Shown here piece by piece: positions 1 to 7,100 of a stretch of 10,951 nucleotides of DNA; within the stretch, counting starts at the first letter, position 1, and each line of letters starts with the position of its first letter. The DNA lies in assembly GCA_007125255.1 (NCBI GenBank), contig SLDM01000358.1, positions 1 to 10,951 of the forward strand. The letters are read 5' to 3'. The position numbers were made by a program, and so were the translations under genes. Source of the DNA: Phycisphaerales bacterium. Its GTDB lineage: Bacteria; Planctomycetota; Phycisphaerae; Phycisphaerales; SM1A02. The notes under the pieces were generated by a model. That model was not told the DNA's origin. It did not search any database and saw nothing but the letters and a program-made list of their open reading frames with translations.

Positions 1-1432
1 CGATGCCGCCGCCGGCGCCGTAGTCAAGGACGCCCTGCAGGCGATCCCAACGATCCGGCGGGCGCGAGCCCGTGAACAGCATGGTGCGGATCGCGATATT
101 GAGCCGGGCGGCGCCGTCGGCGCCGATCCAGCCGATCGACCCGCAGTACGCGCCGCGGCGGATGGGCTCCAGTTCATCGATGATCTGCATGGCGCGGATC
201 TTCGGCGCTCCCGTAATCGATCCGCCCGGAAACGTCGCGCAGAGCAGGTCCACCATCGTGACCTCATCGCGCAGCTGGCCGGTCACGGTACTCACGCCGT
301 GCAGGACCGTCGGGTGCCGCTCGATCGCGCGCGGTTCGGGAACCTTAACACTGCCGAGCCGGCAGACGCGGCCGAGATCGTTCCGCATCAGGTCGGTAAT
401 CATCGTCAGCTCGGCGCGATCCTTCTCTGAGTGCTCCAGCTCCGCGGGATCGGCCCTGCCGGGACGGGTGCCCTTGATCGGCCGGGTGACCACGGCCCGC
501 CCGCGCGGATTCACCTCGAGAAAGAGTTCCGGGCTCATCGAAATCACCCCGCGACCATCGGGAAGATCGATCATCGCGCCGTAGTGCGGCTCGGCGCTGT
601 CAAAGGCGCGTCGGGCAAGCTCACGAATGGATCCGTCGAAGGAGGCGCTGAACCGCTGGGTCAGGTTGACCTGAAAGACGTCCCCCGCGCCGATGTACGC
701 CACCGCGCGGTCCACCGCGCTGCGATACGCTTCGGGGGCGAAGGAGCTCTGGAGCGCGCCGATGCGCAGCCCCGCTTCTCCTTCTCCTTCCCCTTCTCCA
801 ACTGCGTTCAGCGGTTGCAAGAGCGAATCCAGAAGCCGGGTGAAGCGGCCCGACCGACCGTACCGCCGCCAGAGGCCGGGTTCATGGTCGTAGACCAGGA
901 CCTCGGGGCACCACGCCAGGGCGATGAGCGGCCAGCGGCGGTCATCCCGCGACCGCGCGGCGTCGCCTTCGGGAAGCTGGGCCGCCGGCTCGAGGTGCCG
1001 GCCGAGATCGTAGCTCAACACGCACGCCCAGCCGGCGCCTCGGGGCACCTCCTCCTCGGCGCCGGCGGCTTCGATCCGGCCGAAACCGGGCAGGGCGGCC
1101 AGGTCATCGACCAGATCTGCGGCCAGATCTGCGGCCAGACCTCCGGTCGGCACGGCGACGCGGCCGTTGAAGGCGGCGGCGGCGGTGGGCAACTGGCCGT
1201 GGGTCCGCCACTGCCCGTCACTCTCGAGCGTCAGAAATCCCGCCGGTTCCGCCGCCAGTGACCACCGCGCCCAGCGCGGGTGGGGCCGGGCGGAGTGGAG
1301 CAGGACCAGCGGGCGCTCCCGGGGCCAGCGTTCCAGCAGTGTCGCGGGCGGTCCGATCTCAAGGGCCCCGTAAGGCGCGTCAGGCCCGCGGGGGGTCTCC
1401 AGATCAAGCTGAGAGTCCTCGTTCTCAAACAC
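1..1432 (-). CDS. pabB: Aminodeoxychorismate synthase component I, 3' end cut by window
   Basis: PabB aminates chorismate to 4-amino-4-deoxychorismate, using ammonia from the PabA glutaminase, on the cytoplasmic route to p-aminobenzoate and folate. 477 residues are visible. The chorismate-binding core is unmistakable: YIGAGDVFQVNLTQRF at about residues 246-261, KGTRP at about 320-324, then SEKDRAELTMITDLMRNDLGR, and FPGGSITGAPK at about 401-411, followed by CGSIGWIG and LDYGAGGGI at the edge. The FQVN-type motif favours PabB over TrpE. An N-terminal domain with LLHSARPHPRW precedes the core, joined by a short Gly-Glu repeat linker. The frame has a stop (TGA 1459-1457) nine codons before GTG 1432, which is the first plausible start. 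No good Shine-Dalgarno precedes it. No partner pabA or pabC is in the window. TrpE is the main alternative and is less likely. Confidence 0.93.
   Translation of the reverse strand, partial: MFENEDSQLDLETPRGPDAPYGALEIGPPATLLERWPRERPLVLLHSARPHPRWARWSLAAEPAGFLTLESDGQWRTHGQLPTAAAAFNGRVAVPTGGLAADLAADLVDDLAALPGFGRIEAAGAEEEVPRGAGWACVLSYDLGRHLEPAAQLPEGDAARSRDDRRWPLIALAWCPEVLVYDHEPGLWRRYGRSGRFTRLLDSLLQPLNAVGEGEGEGEAGLRIGALQSSFAPEAYRSAVDRAVAYIGAGDVFQVNLTQRFSASFDGSIRELARRAFDSAEPHYGAMIDLPDGRGVISMSPELFLEVNPRGRAVVTRPIKGTRPGRADPAELEHSEKDRAELTMITDLMRNDLGRVCRLGSVKVPEPRAIERHPTVLHGVSTVTGQLRDEVTMVDLLCATFPGGSITGAPKIRAMQIIDELEPIRRGAYCGSIGWIGADGAARLNIAIRTMLFTGSRPPDRWDRLQGVLDYGAGGGI
1111..1139. repeat. Perfect 12-bp tandem duplication inside pabB
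   Basis: CCAGATCTGCGG occurs twice back to back (1111-1122 and 1123-1134), followed by five bases of a third copy. The repeat keeps the reading frame and encodes LAAD-LAAD on the minus strand, in the variable N-terminal domain of PabB. Confidence 0.8.
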
Positions 1433-1438
1433 GCTGCG

Positions 1439-1444
1439 ATCATA
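1439..1444 (-). promoter_or_regulatory. Possible -10 box for pabB (leaderless transcript?)
   Basis: TATGAT matches 5 of 6 positions of the sigma-70 -10 consensus. It ends six bases before the pabB GTG, so transcription would begin at or next to the start codon and give a leaderless mRNA. That would fit the missing Shine-Dalgarno. No convincing -35 box is seen at the usual distance. This is inference only. Confidence 0.25.
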
Positions 1445-1450
1445 CCGCTG

Positions 1451-1472
1451 CGGGGCTCATTCGCGAGCCCCG
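1451..1472. promoter_or_regulatory. Perfect 8-bp inverted repeat upstream of pabB
   Basis: CGGGGCTC (1451-1458) and GAGCCCCG (1465-1472) are exact reverse complements separated by six bases. The pair lies 19-40 bases upstream of the pabB GTG. If the -10 candidate at 1439-1444 is real, the repeat covers the spacer and -35 area and could be an operator. If the transcript starts further upstream, it would be a 5' UTR hairpin. It is not followed by a T-run on either strand, so it is not an obvious terminator. Confidence 0.4.
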
Positions 1473-1514
1473 GAACGGAAAGCAGAAAAGTGAAGAATAA
1501 AAGCAGGATCCGAG

Positions 1515-1542
1515 TTGCCTCCGGAGCAGTGTTTGGTATATT
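1515..1542 (+). promoter_or_regulatory. Candidate sigma-70 promoter for the PUR-domain gene
   Basis: TTGCCT (1515-1520) and TATATT (1537-1542) are separated by 16 bases. They match 4 of 6 and 5 of 6 positions of the -35 and -10 consensus. They lie in the only AT-rich stretch of this intergenic region and would give a leader of roughly 100 bases before the ATG at 1647. Planctomycete promoters are poorly characterised, so confidence is low. Confidence 0.3.
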
Positions 1543-1632
1543 TTTGGATAGTGCGGCCACGGCAGGTCGGCTGATCGCACGCCAATAACGGGGGCGGCGA
1601 ACGGGGCGCCGGGCGGCCGCGAAAGACTTCAC

Positions 1633-1638
1633 GGGAGG
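1633..1638 (+). promoter_or_regulatory. Strong ribosome binding site of the PUR-domain gene
   Basis: GGGAGG lies eight bases before ATG 1647 and fixes the start of this gene. It is one of the three best Shine-Dalgarno sequences in the window. Confidence 0.75.
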
Positions 1639-1646
1639 TAGATACC

Positions 1647-2048
1647 ATGACAGCAACAGGTTCATCGCGTGGCGCCACGGCCGGGGCGATACGGTCCAAC
1701 TCGCAGTCCGCCGATCAGCGCAGGGCCGATCCGGCTCGAGCGGTTAGAACGTGGGCGTTCGACTCGGCGTCCGGATCGGAGAGTGCACGGAAGTACGCCG
1801 TCCAGATCTGCACAGCGAAAAACGGTCGTCCGTATCTGAAAGTCGTCGAAGGCGTGCCGCAGAATGACGGCACCTTCCGCCGCATCTCGCTCCGGATCTG
1901 GCCGGAGGATTTTTCGACCTTCTGGCAGACTATGGAAGAGGTCCGTGGGTTCATGATCGAGAAGAGGATCGGGACACCGGGGAAGGACCAGCCGAAGCCC
2001 GCAGGCAGAGGCGCCGGCAGAAGCGCAGGTAGAAGCGCAGCTGGATAG
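1647..2048 (+). CDS. PUR-alpha-like (DUF3276-type) nucleic-acid-binding protein
   Basis: This 133-residue cytoplasmic protein probably binds single-stranded DNA or RNA. Residues 48-107 read as four beta strands then a helix: a KYAVQI strand, KNGRPYLKVVE, RRISLRIWPEDF, and a helix beginning at TFWQTMEEV. This resembles the bacterial PUR domain seen in Borrelia BpuR and Bacteroidetes DUF3276 proteins. The first 45 residues are polar and probably disordered. The C-terminus (111-133) is basic and contains three GRxA units (GRGA, GRSA, GRSA), reminiscent of RG-rich RNA-binding tails. The start is well supported by a GGGAGG site. The gene stands alone, divergent from pabB and followed by a repeat-rich gap. 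The PUR call rests on pattern similarity rather than a profile match; the existence of the gene is secure. Confidence 0.7.
   Translation: MTATGSSRGATAGAIRSNSQSADQRRADPARAVRTWAFDSASGSESARKYAVQICTAKNGRPYLKVVEGVPQNDGTFRRISLRIWPEDFSTFWQTMEEVRGFMIEKRIGTPGKDQPKPAGRGAGRSAGRSAAG
2004..2039 (+). repeat. Three tandem 12-bp units encoding the GRxA tail
   Basis: GGCAGAGGCGCC (2004-2015), GGCAGAAGCGCA (2016-2027) and GGTAGAAGCGCA (2028-2039) are in frame and encode GRGA, GRSA and GRSA. The second and third units differ by one base. Copy number could vary between relatives without breaking the frame. Confidence 0.8.
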
Positions 2049-2076
2049 ACCCGCGGGGCTTGAACGCGGCCGTGCT

Positions 2077-2108
2077 CCGGAACCGGTTCACCGGGGGCCG
2101 GCTTCCGG
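2077..2108 (+). terminator. GC-rich hairpin after the PUR-domain gene
   Basis: CCGGAACCGG (2077-2086) pairs with CCGGCTTCCGG (2098-2108) with a one-base bulge and an 11-base loop, 29 bases after the stop codon. No T-run follows directly, so a classical intrinsic terminator is doubtful. It may act as a 3'-end stabiliser or a weak terminator. Confidence 0.3.
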
Positions 2109-2210
2109 GGCGGCCGGGAGTTTGCTTCTTCGGTCCGCCGCCGTGGGGCGCGTCTGCGTGGAGGCCCTCTCCCTGGAGATCTTCGCCGCGGGGCTGACGA
2201 GGCGGGGGAC

Positions 2211-2252
2211 GCGGGACTGCCGGAGCGCGTGCGCGGGACTGCCGGTGCGCGT
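2211..2252. repeat. 20-bp direct repeat with 22-bp period
   Basis: The 20 bases at 2211-2230 recur at 2233-2252 with one substitution (CCGGAGCG versus CCGGTGCG), separated by two bases. The second copy runs straight into the hairpin at 2254. Confidence 0.75.
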
Positions 2253-2253
2253 C

Positions 2254-2273
2254 GTCCCCGCGAAAGCGGGGAC
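2254..2273. repeat. REP/MITE-like palindrome with GAAA loop
   Basis: GTCCCCGC (2254-2261), loop GAAA, GCGGGGAC (2266-2273) forms a perfect 8-bp stem with a GNRA tetraloop. It is followed by CCCAGG. This matches the widespread dispersed palindromic repeat whose core is CCCGCGAAAGCGGG flanked by a CCAGG-type end. Multiple genomic copies would be expected but cannot be seen here. Confidence 0.6.
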
Positions 2274-2283
2274 CCAGGGGGCG

Positions 2284-2301
2284 CGCAGAATGCGTTCTGC
2301 G
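2284..2301. repeat. Second perfect hairpin of the intergenic patch
   Basis: CGCAGAA (2284-2290), loop TGCG, TTCTGCG (2295-2301) gives a perfect 7-bp stem. CCCAG just before it (2273-2277) and CTGGG just after it (2304-2308) could extend the structure. It lies 10 bases after the GAAA-loop palindrome and may be part of the same element. Confidence 0.5.
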
Positions 2302-2409
2302 TACTGGGCGGTTTTGGCGCGCGGGACGTCCACAGCGCGCCCACTTGCCGGGACACTCTGCTGGTGACTGGGCGTAGTACTTCGGTCCGGCGACTGTCCT
2401 TCCATCTGA

Positions 2410-2440
2410 CACGGCCGACTCGCTGCGCTCGCTGGCCGTG
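2410..2440. repeat. 7-bp-stem inverted repeat
   Basis: CACGGCC (2410-2416) and GGCCGTG (2434-2440) are exact reverse complements around a 17-base interior made of CGCTGCGCTCGC-like sequence. No T-run follows on either strand. Confidence 0.45.
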
Positions 2441-2474
2441 GCACCCGGCGAGCAGGACGCTTTCGGCACGTGTG

Positions 2475-2536
2475 TCGCTCACTCAGTCACTCCGTCACTC
2501 AGTCACTTCGTCACTTTCCCTTCGTGCCTCCGTGCC
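2475..2536. repeat. Degenerate octamer tandem array
   Basis: Five contiguous 8-bp units run from 2475 to 2514: TCGCTCAC, TCAGTCAC, TCCGTCAC, TCAGTCAC, TTCGTCAC. After six bases (TTTCCC) two more related units follow: TTCGTGCC and TCCGTGCC (2521-2536). The plus-strand consensus is roughly TYNGTSMC. The array ends five bases past the stop codon of the minus-strand M16 gene, so it would be transcribed as that gene's 3' UTR. Confidence 0.75.
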
Positions 2537-2541
2537 TTTCT

Positions 2542-3897
2542 TCATGGCCCCTCACTACTCGGCGGCTCGGCAGCGCGAGTGCGCTCTTCCCGCACCGTCA
2601 ACGTCAGCATCCCCATCGGACTCTCGCGCAGCGCGCGGCCGAGAATGAGTACATCCTCCGCGTCCATGCGCCGTACCGCCCGGCCGGTCTGTTCGAAGCT
2701 CGCATTGGTAGCGTACGCCAGCGACCAGCGCGGCTGCAGGGCGTTGATCTCCGCGTACTCCCGCAGTTGCCGGTTGCGCGCCTGCCGCATCTGGCGAACC
2801 TGCTGCATCGATCCCATCTCGTGCCGGATCATGGTGACCGAGAGCGGCGCCGCCGCCCGCAGCGCCTCGTCACTCAGCACCTCGGCAACGACCTCCTCGA
2901 GGACCGGCCGGACGCGTTCGGGCACGCCCACGTCAGAGAGGGCAAGCGTGATCAGCAGATAGTGGGCTTCGCCCGTCGGGATCGGTCGAAAGGCGTGCAC
3001 GCGGGCCACGCGCTCGGTCAACTCCGGATGATTCTGCAACTCCATCTGCAGCATGCGGCCCAGCGCGAGGGACGCAAGGCCCGTATCCACGCTTCCGTTG
3101 GGGAGATGCCACCAGATGAACATGTGTTCGATCGGCAGATCCCACGTGCCGCGGAAGTGGCCGACCGAATCCGGCTGCAGCGGGCGGGCATCGGGTTCCC
3201 GCCACTCCTGCGTTTCCAGCGTGCCGATCTCGGACGCCAGACGCTCGATGATCCGCTCGGGGTGAACCGGTCCGACCGAAGCGATCAGAATCTCCCGCCC
3301 GACCGGTCGGTGCGCCGCGCCGTACCCGATGAGCTCCTTGAGTTCGGACTGGTGCACATCGGCTCGGGCCGCGCCGTGGTTCGCGCGGTGACGGATGATC
3401 TGATTCCACGCGGCCAGCGCGGCGCGGTGGGTGCTGTGGCCGGCGATCAACACCTCTTCCTCGTGCCGGATCGAACGCAGTTCCTGCTCGTGCTGGGAGC
3501 GCGCAAAGTCGCGTTTGCCGAGCCAGGCGGCGTGACGATCCAGGGCGCGCTGCCACTGTTGATGCGGCGCGGAGGCATCGAGCCGCATCGCGCTCTCTCC
3601 CGTCTCGCCACCCAACGTCAGGTTGGAATCCGGGCGCAGCGTCTTCGGATCCGTGGAGCGCAGCAGATGGCGCTCCAGCAGGTGTGACCACTGCGAACGG
3701 TGCTTGCCGTCATTCGCCAGGTGCAGCGGCAGAAACGTGGAGAACGCCTGGCGTTCCGCATCCGGCACGTGCACCAGGACGTAGCGGATACCGTTTGCAA
3801 GTTCACCCTCGACCACGCCGGGCCAGTCACTGGCGAAGGTGGCGGCGGGCGGGACAAGGACCCCCAGCAGTATGCTCAGCAGCGCGATGGAACGCAT
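2542..3897 (-). CDS. Secreted M16-family zinc peptidase homologue with altered active site
   Basis: This 451-residue protein has a clear signal peptide (MRSIALLSILLGVLVPPAAT, likely cleavage near residue 22) and then a single M16 unit of about 430 residues. Evidence for M16 is the opening ELANGIRYVLV, the zinc-motif region SHLLERHLLRST at about 71-82, the EEEV segment near 146-149 where the third metal ligand is expected, and the YGAAHRPVGREILIASVGPV stretch before the C-terminal domain. Family members carry HxxEH. Here the sequence is HLLERH (72-77), as if one Arg were inserted between Glu and the second His. Zinc binding may be lost or rearranged, as in non-catalytic M16 partner subunits. 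The start at ATG 3897 is supported by GGAGGA five bases upstream. No companion M16 gene lies in the window. Confidence 0.75.
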   Translation of the reverse strand: MRSIALLSILLGVLVPPAATFASDWPGVVEGELANGIRYVLVHVPDAERQAFSTFLPLHLANDGKHRSQWSHLLERHLLRSTDPKTLRPDSNLTLGGETGESAMRLDASAPHQQWQRALDRHAAWLGKRDFARSQHEQELRSIRHEEEVLIAGHSTHRAALAAWNQIIRHRANHGAARADVHQSELKELIGYGAAHRPVGREILIASVGPVHPERIIERLASEIGTLETQEWREPDARPLQPDSVGHFRGTWDLPIEHMFIWWHLPNGSVDTGLASLALGRMLQMELQNHPELTERVARVHAFRPIPTGEAHYLLITLALSDVGVPERVRPVLEEVVAEVLSDEALRAAAPLSVTMIRHEMGSMQQVRQMRQARNRQLREYAEINALQPRWSLAYATNASFEQTGRAVRRMDAEDVLILGRALRESPMGMLTLTVREERTRAAEPPSSEGP

Positions 3898-3902
3898 GGC
3901 CG

Positions 3903-3908
3903 TCCTCC
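3903..3908 (-). promoter_or_regulatory. Ribosome binding site of the M16 homologue
   Basis: GGAGGA on the minus strand lies five bases before ATG 3897 and fixes the start of the signal peptide. Confidence 0.65.
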
Positions 3909-4095
3909 GGTTGGGGCAATCACCGTCCTGATGGCATGTTCGATGACGGCGGGGCGACGTCGTTGTGGATCATACGGATCCGGTGCCGTTTCGTTGCGAG
4001 GTCGCCCAAAGTGATAACCAGTGTGATATCGGCCGAATTCACGGGCCGGGTGCACGCGCTTCGCCGATCGGCACGCGGGAGATCACCCGTCCGGG

Positions 4096-4126
4096 AAAAA
4101 GCGTGCTGCCGGTGCGTCGGCACCGG
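4096..4126 (-). terminator. Probable terminator of the EssC-like operon
   Basis: On the minus strand CCGGTGC, loop CGAC, GCACCGG (4126-4109) is a perfect 7-bp GC-rich stem. TTTTT follows at 4100-4096, eight bases after the stem. It lies about 40 bases past the stop codon of the large ATPase gene (TAG at 4168). The gap before the T-run makes it an imperfect intrinsic terminator, but it is the best candidate in the window. The rest of the 3898-4167 spacer shows no gene I can support. Confidence 0.45.
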
Positions 4127-4167
4127 GTCGCCGGCGCGCGGAGGGGAAATTCGTTCGGCCGTGCGGG

Positions 4168-7100
4168 CTACTTACCGTGGTTCTGCCGGGTGGTTTTCTC
4201 GGCGCTCGTCAGTGAGTCGCGGATCGATTCCAGCCAGTCGCGCGGCGGGAGCGCGTACGGCCGGAACTTCTCCAGGATCCCTTCGTCCTCGCTGGAGAAG
4301 AGTCCGCGGTGAAAACCCAGTTTGCCCGCATTAGGTGCGTCGATCAGGAAACTCGAATCGGCCGGACTCATCTGGAAGAGGATGCGCAGTTCAAACTCGC
4401 GCAAGCCCGCACGATCGAAGGTGCGGTTGACGTTGTTCACCGTATCGCACCAGGCGAGCGTGTGCAGAGCATAGTTGGGCCCTTCGCGCAGAATCGTCGC
4501 GAACAGCTTGTCCGAAGCGGGCGGCTTGCCTTCGTCGTCCATGGAGAAACTGAAATCCTCGGTGTGCCGGAGGTCACGGAACCGGTGGATGCCGTACGCC
4601 ACGAGATAGAGGGGCGGCGCGTCGCTTGCATCGCGGGCCTCGCGCGCTTTCAGTTCATCGTGAATCTCGTTGATCGCGTCGGCCGCATCGCGCGGCTTGA
4701 CCACGGTGATCTCGCGCGGCAGGAGTTCCGCGAAGGATTCGATGTACTCGCTGAAGCCCGTCTCCCCCGCGCTGCCGTCAAAGATGAAGAACCGCGCTTC
4801 GGGGTGCTGGGCGCCGAGAGCGATCATGCTGCTGATGAGGATGGCCAGGGCCGCTTCGTCCTGCTGGCCGACCATGAGCAGGTTGTGCCCGCTCTGCCGG
4901 CGGAAGATGGCGGCGGTGGGGTCCTTGATCGCGATCGCTTCACCGAACCACGCCGATCCCGCGCGTTCGGGTTCGCCCTCGCCGCGGAGGAGCTTCTGAA
5001 GCAGATGGTTCTCGCGGAGATCGGCGGGAACGTTGCCTTCAAAGACGATCGGTGGTTCGACATCGTGGTAGCGGCGCTGCTGCGCCGTGTTCTGGACTCG
5101 TTTGAGCTGCGTTTCGCGGACGGAATCGGGAAGCCAGACGACCTGGAACGGACTGTTGCCTTCGAGCATCCCGTTGGCGTCGTTGTAGATCGCTTCACCC
5201 GGACGGGAGAGCAGTCGGGCGGCGGCGTTGTCGTCGCTCAGAATCAGGTAGGAATCGGTTTCGCTGCACTGCAGCGCGATGCGGACCGCCATCTGTCCGA
5301 TCGTGCTGCGGGCGAGGGAGTACGCCCCGCCGAGGGTCTGTGAACCGAGCAGGACGTGTATGCCGAACGCGCGGCCCTGACGCACGAGCCGGTCAAGCAG
5401 CATTGCTGCGTCCTGGGCGATCTTGTCATCCTCCACGAAGATTTCCTGAAACTCGTCGATGACCAGCAGGGTGCGCGGCATGCGCTCCTCCGGAGCCGCC
5501 TTGCGGAAGCCGGCCAGATCCTGCACGCCGAGTTGTCGGTACCGTTCCCCGCGCCGGCTGAGCTCCTGATCGACACGCTGCAGGACGCTCAGCCCGAATT
5601 CACGATCGCTTTCCACCGCGACGGCACGCAGGTGCGGCATGCGGTGGGTGGCGTAGGTCTTGAACTCGACGCCCTTCTTGAAGTCAACGAGGTAGAGCTC
5701 CGCCTCGTCGGGACTGTACCAGAGCGCGAGGTTGGTAATCAGCGCGTGCAGCAGCGTGGACTTGCCCGAGCCGGTCTTGCCGGCGATCAGGGCGTGCTGG
5801 GCGGTTCCCCGGCCCAGGGTCATCGACTGCAGCTTGGTGGCCCCGGCCCGGCCGAGGGCGACCTTGAACTCGTTCTCCGTCGTTCGCGACCAGACGGCCT
5901 CTTCATCCGGCGGGGCGATGACCCGGAAGGGGACTTCCACCCGGCCCGCTTCGAGCGCCGCTTCACCGACGATATGCAGAATGCGGGTCAGGAACGATTC
6001 CGCCGGAGGCTTGTCCGGCACCAGATCGGTCGACTCAAAGTCCTCATCCTGCCATGAGAGTTTCCCGGAATCGGCGAGCAGATAGCTCGCGCCGCGCCGC
6101 AGATCGGCGAGATCAAGGCCTGACGGCATCTTCTCCCGCGTGTCGCGCAGGATGAGCGTGTACACCCCGCACCTTGCGCCGGATGAGATCACGCTGGCGA
6201 GCCGCCGCATGGCGCTCTCGGAGAAGTTGGCCGGAAAGTCCGCGATCACGAGGAAGCGGTACGGCTCGGCGATCTCACCCGCCTGTTCGTTGTACTCGTC
6301 GATCGTCTCAAACTCGTTGCGCAGGTACTTCTGGATCACGCTTTCCATGTGCTCGGTGATGTCGATGAGCCGCTGTTCGATATGCCGCTGATCGGTCCAG
6401 ATCTTCGCGCCGACGAGTGCTTCGGAGTGATCCGCGAGGTGCATGAATCCGGCGAAACTCTGGCCGAGCCCGACCGGATCGATGATGGTGAACCGCGCCT
6501 TGTCCGGCGGCAGACAGGTCAGCAGACGGAACATGACCGTCTGCAGCACATCCAGCGGCATCCCGCCCGCGCTGCCGTCGTGTTCGATCAGCATCGAGCA
6601 GTCATTGGGAAACGCCAGCGTGGCGGGCAGGATGAACTCGGACGGACCCTCCAGCTTCAGCCGTTCATCGTCCGGCAGGCCGCCGGGCAGTTCGTCAAGT
6701 TTCAGCGTCGTCCGGCCGAACCGCACCGCCGGGGCGAACTCGCGCGGTGGTGACCAGTCATCCCACCGCGGGTCATCCCAGTCGGGGAAGAACTTCTGAT
6801 CATCGGCGCGAATCGCTTCACCGAGGTCGAAGATCTCCTGCATGCCGGTCTTCCAGTCATGGATCAATCCCGCCCAGGCGCTCTCCGCCCAGTCGGTGAG
6901 TGTCCGGCGCTCGGCGTCGGGACGGGTCTCGAGCTCACCGAGATCGCGTTCGAACTCCGATTCGGCCGAGGCGACGGATTCCTGGCGTTGTTCCTGCGCT
7001 TCGGTGAGCCTCCGGTCACGGCGCTCGGCAATCTCCTTCAGCCGGATGGGGTACTTCTCTTCGATTCGGCGGTGTCGGGCGGCGCGGCGTTCCTGGATCT

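Larger units (their letters stand above)
2049..2541. other. Gene-free repeat-rich intergenic region
   Basis: This gap of nearly 500 bases separates two converging genes, the plus-strand PUR gene and the minus-strand M16 gene. Open frames exist on both strands, but none has family features, a ribosome binding site or sensible composition. One minus-strand frame contains PWVPAFAGTT, a peptide that commonly arises when palindromic GCGAAAGC-type repeats are translated by mistake. The region holds at least four inverted repeats, a 22-bp-period tandem repeat and a degenerate octamer array, each listed separately. Confidence 0.75.

Noticed and set aside
1231..1665. 144-codon minus-strand frame overlapping the pabB start
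   Set aside because: It contains an ATG at 1443 close to the pabB start, which suggested a frameshifted N-terminus. However, the pabB frame reads naturally from GTG 1432 (FENEDSQLDLETPRGP), so no frameshift is needed.
1715..2482. 255-codon minus-strand frame opposite the PUR gene and its downstream gap
   Set aside because: It is antisense to a well-supported gene and crosses palindromes and tandem repeats. The product is Arg/Pro-rich.
2211..2536. CRISPR array
   Set aside because: The repeats are too short (8-20 bp), have no unique spacers of regular length, and no cas genes are nearby.
2470..3687. 405-codon plus-strand open frame
   Set aside because: It starts in the octamer repeats and is antisense to the M16 homologue, which has a signal peptide and a ribosome binding site. 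The product is His/Arg/Gln-rich, as expected for a shadow frame.
3920..4123. 67-codon minus-strand frame in the spacer after the ATPase gene
   Set aside because: Its GTG start lies inside the terminator-like hairpin, there is no Shine-Dalgarno, and the product has no recognisable features. It cannot be fully excluded, but I would not annotate it.
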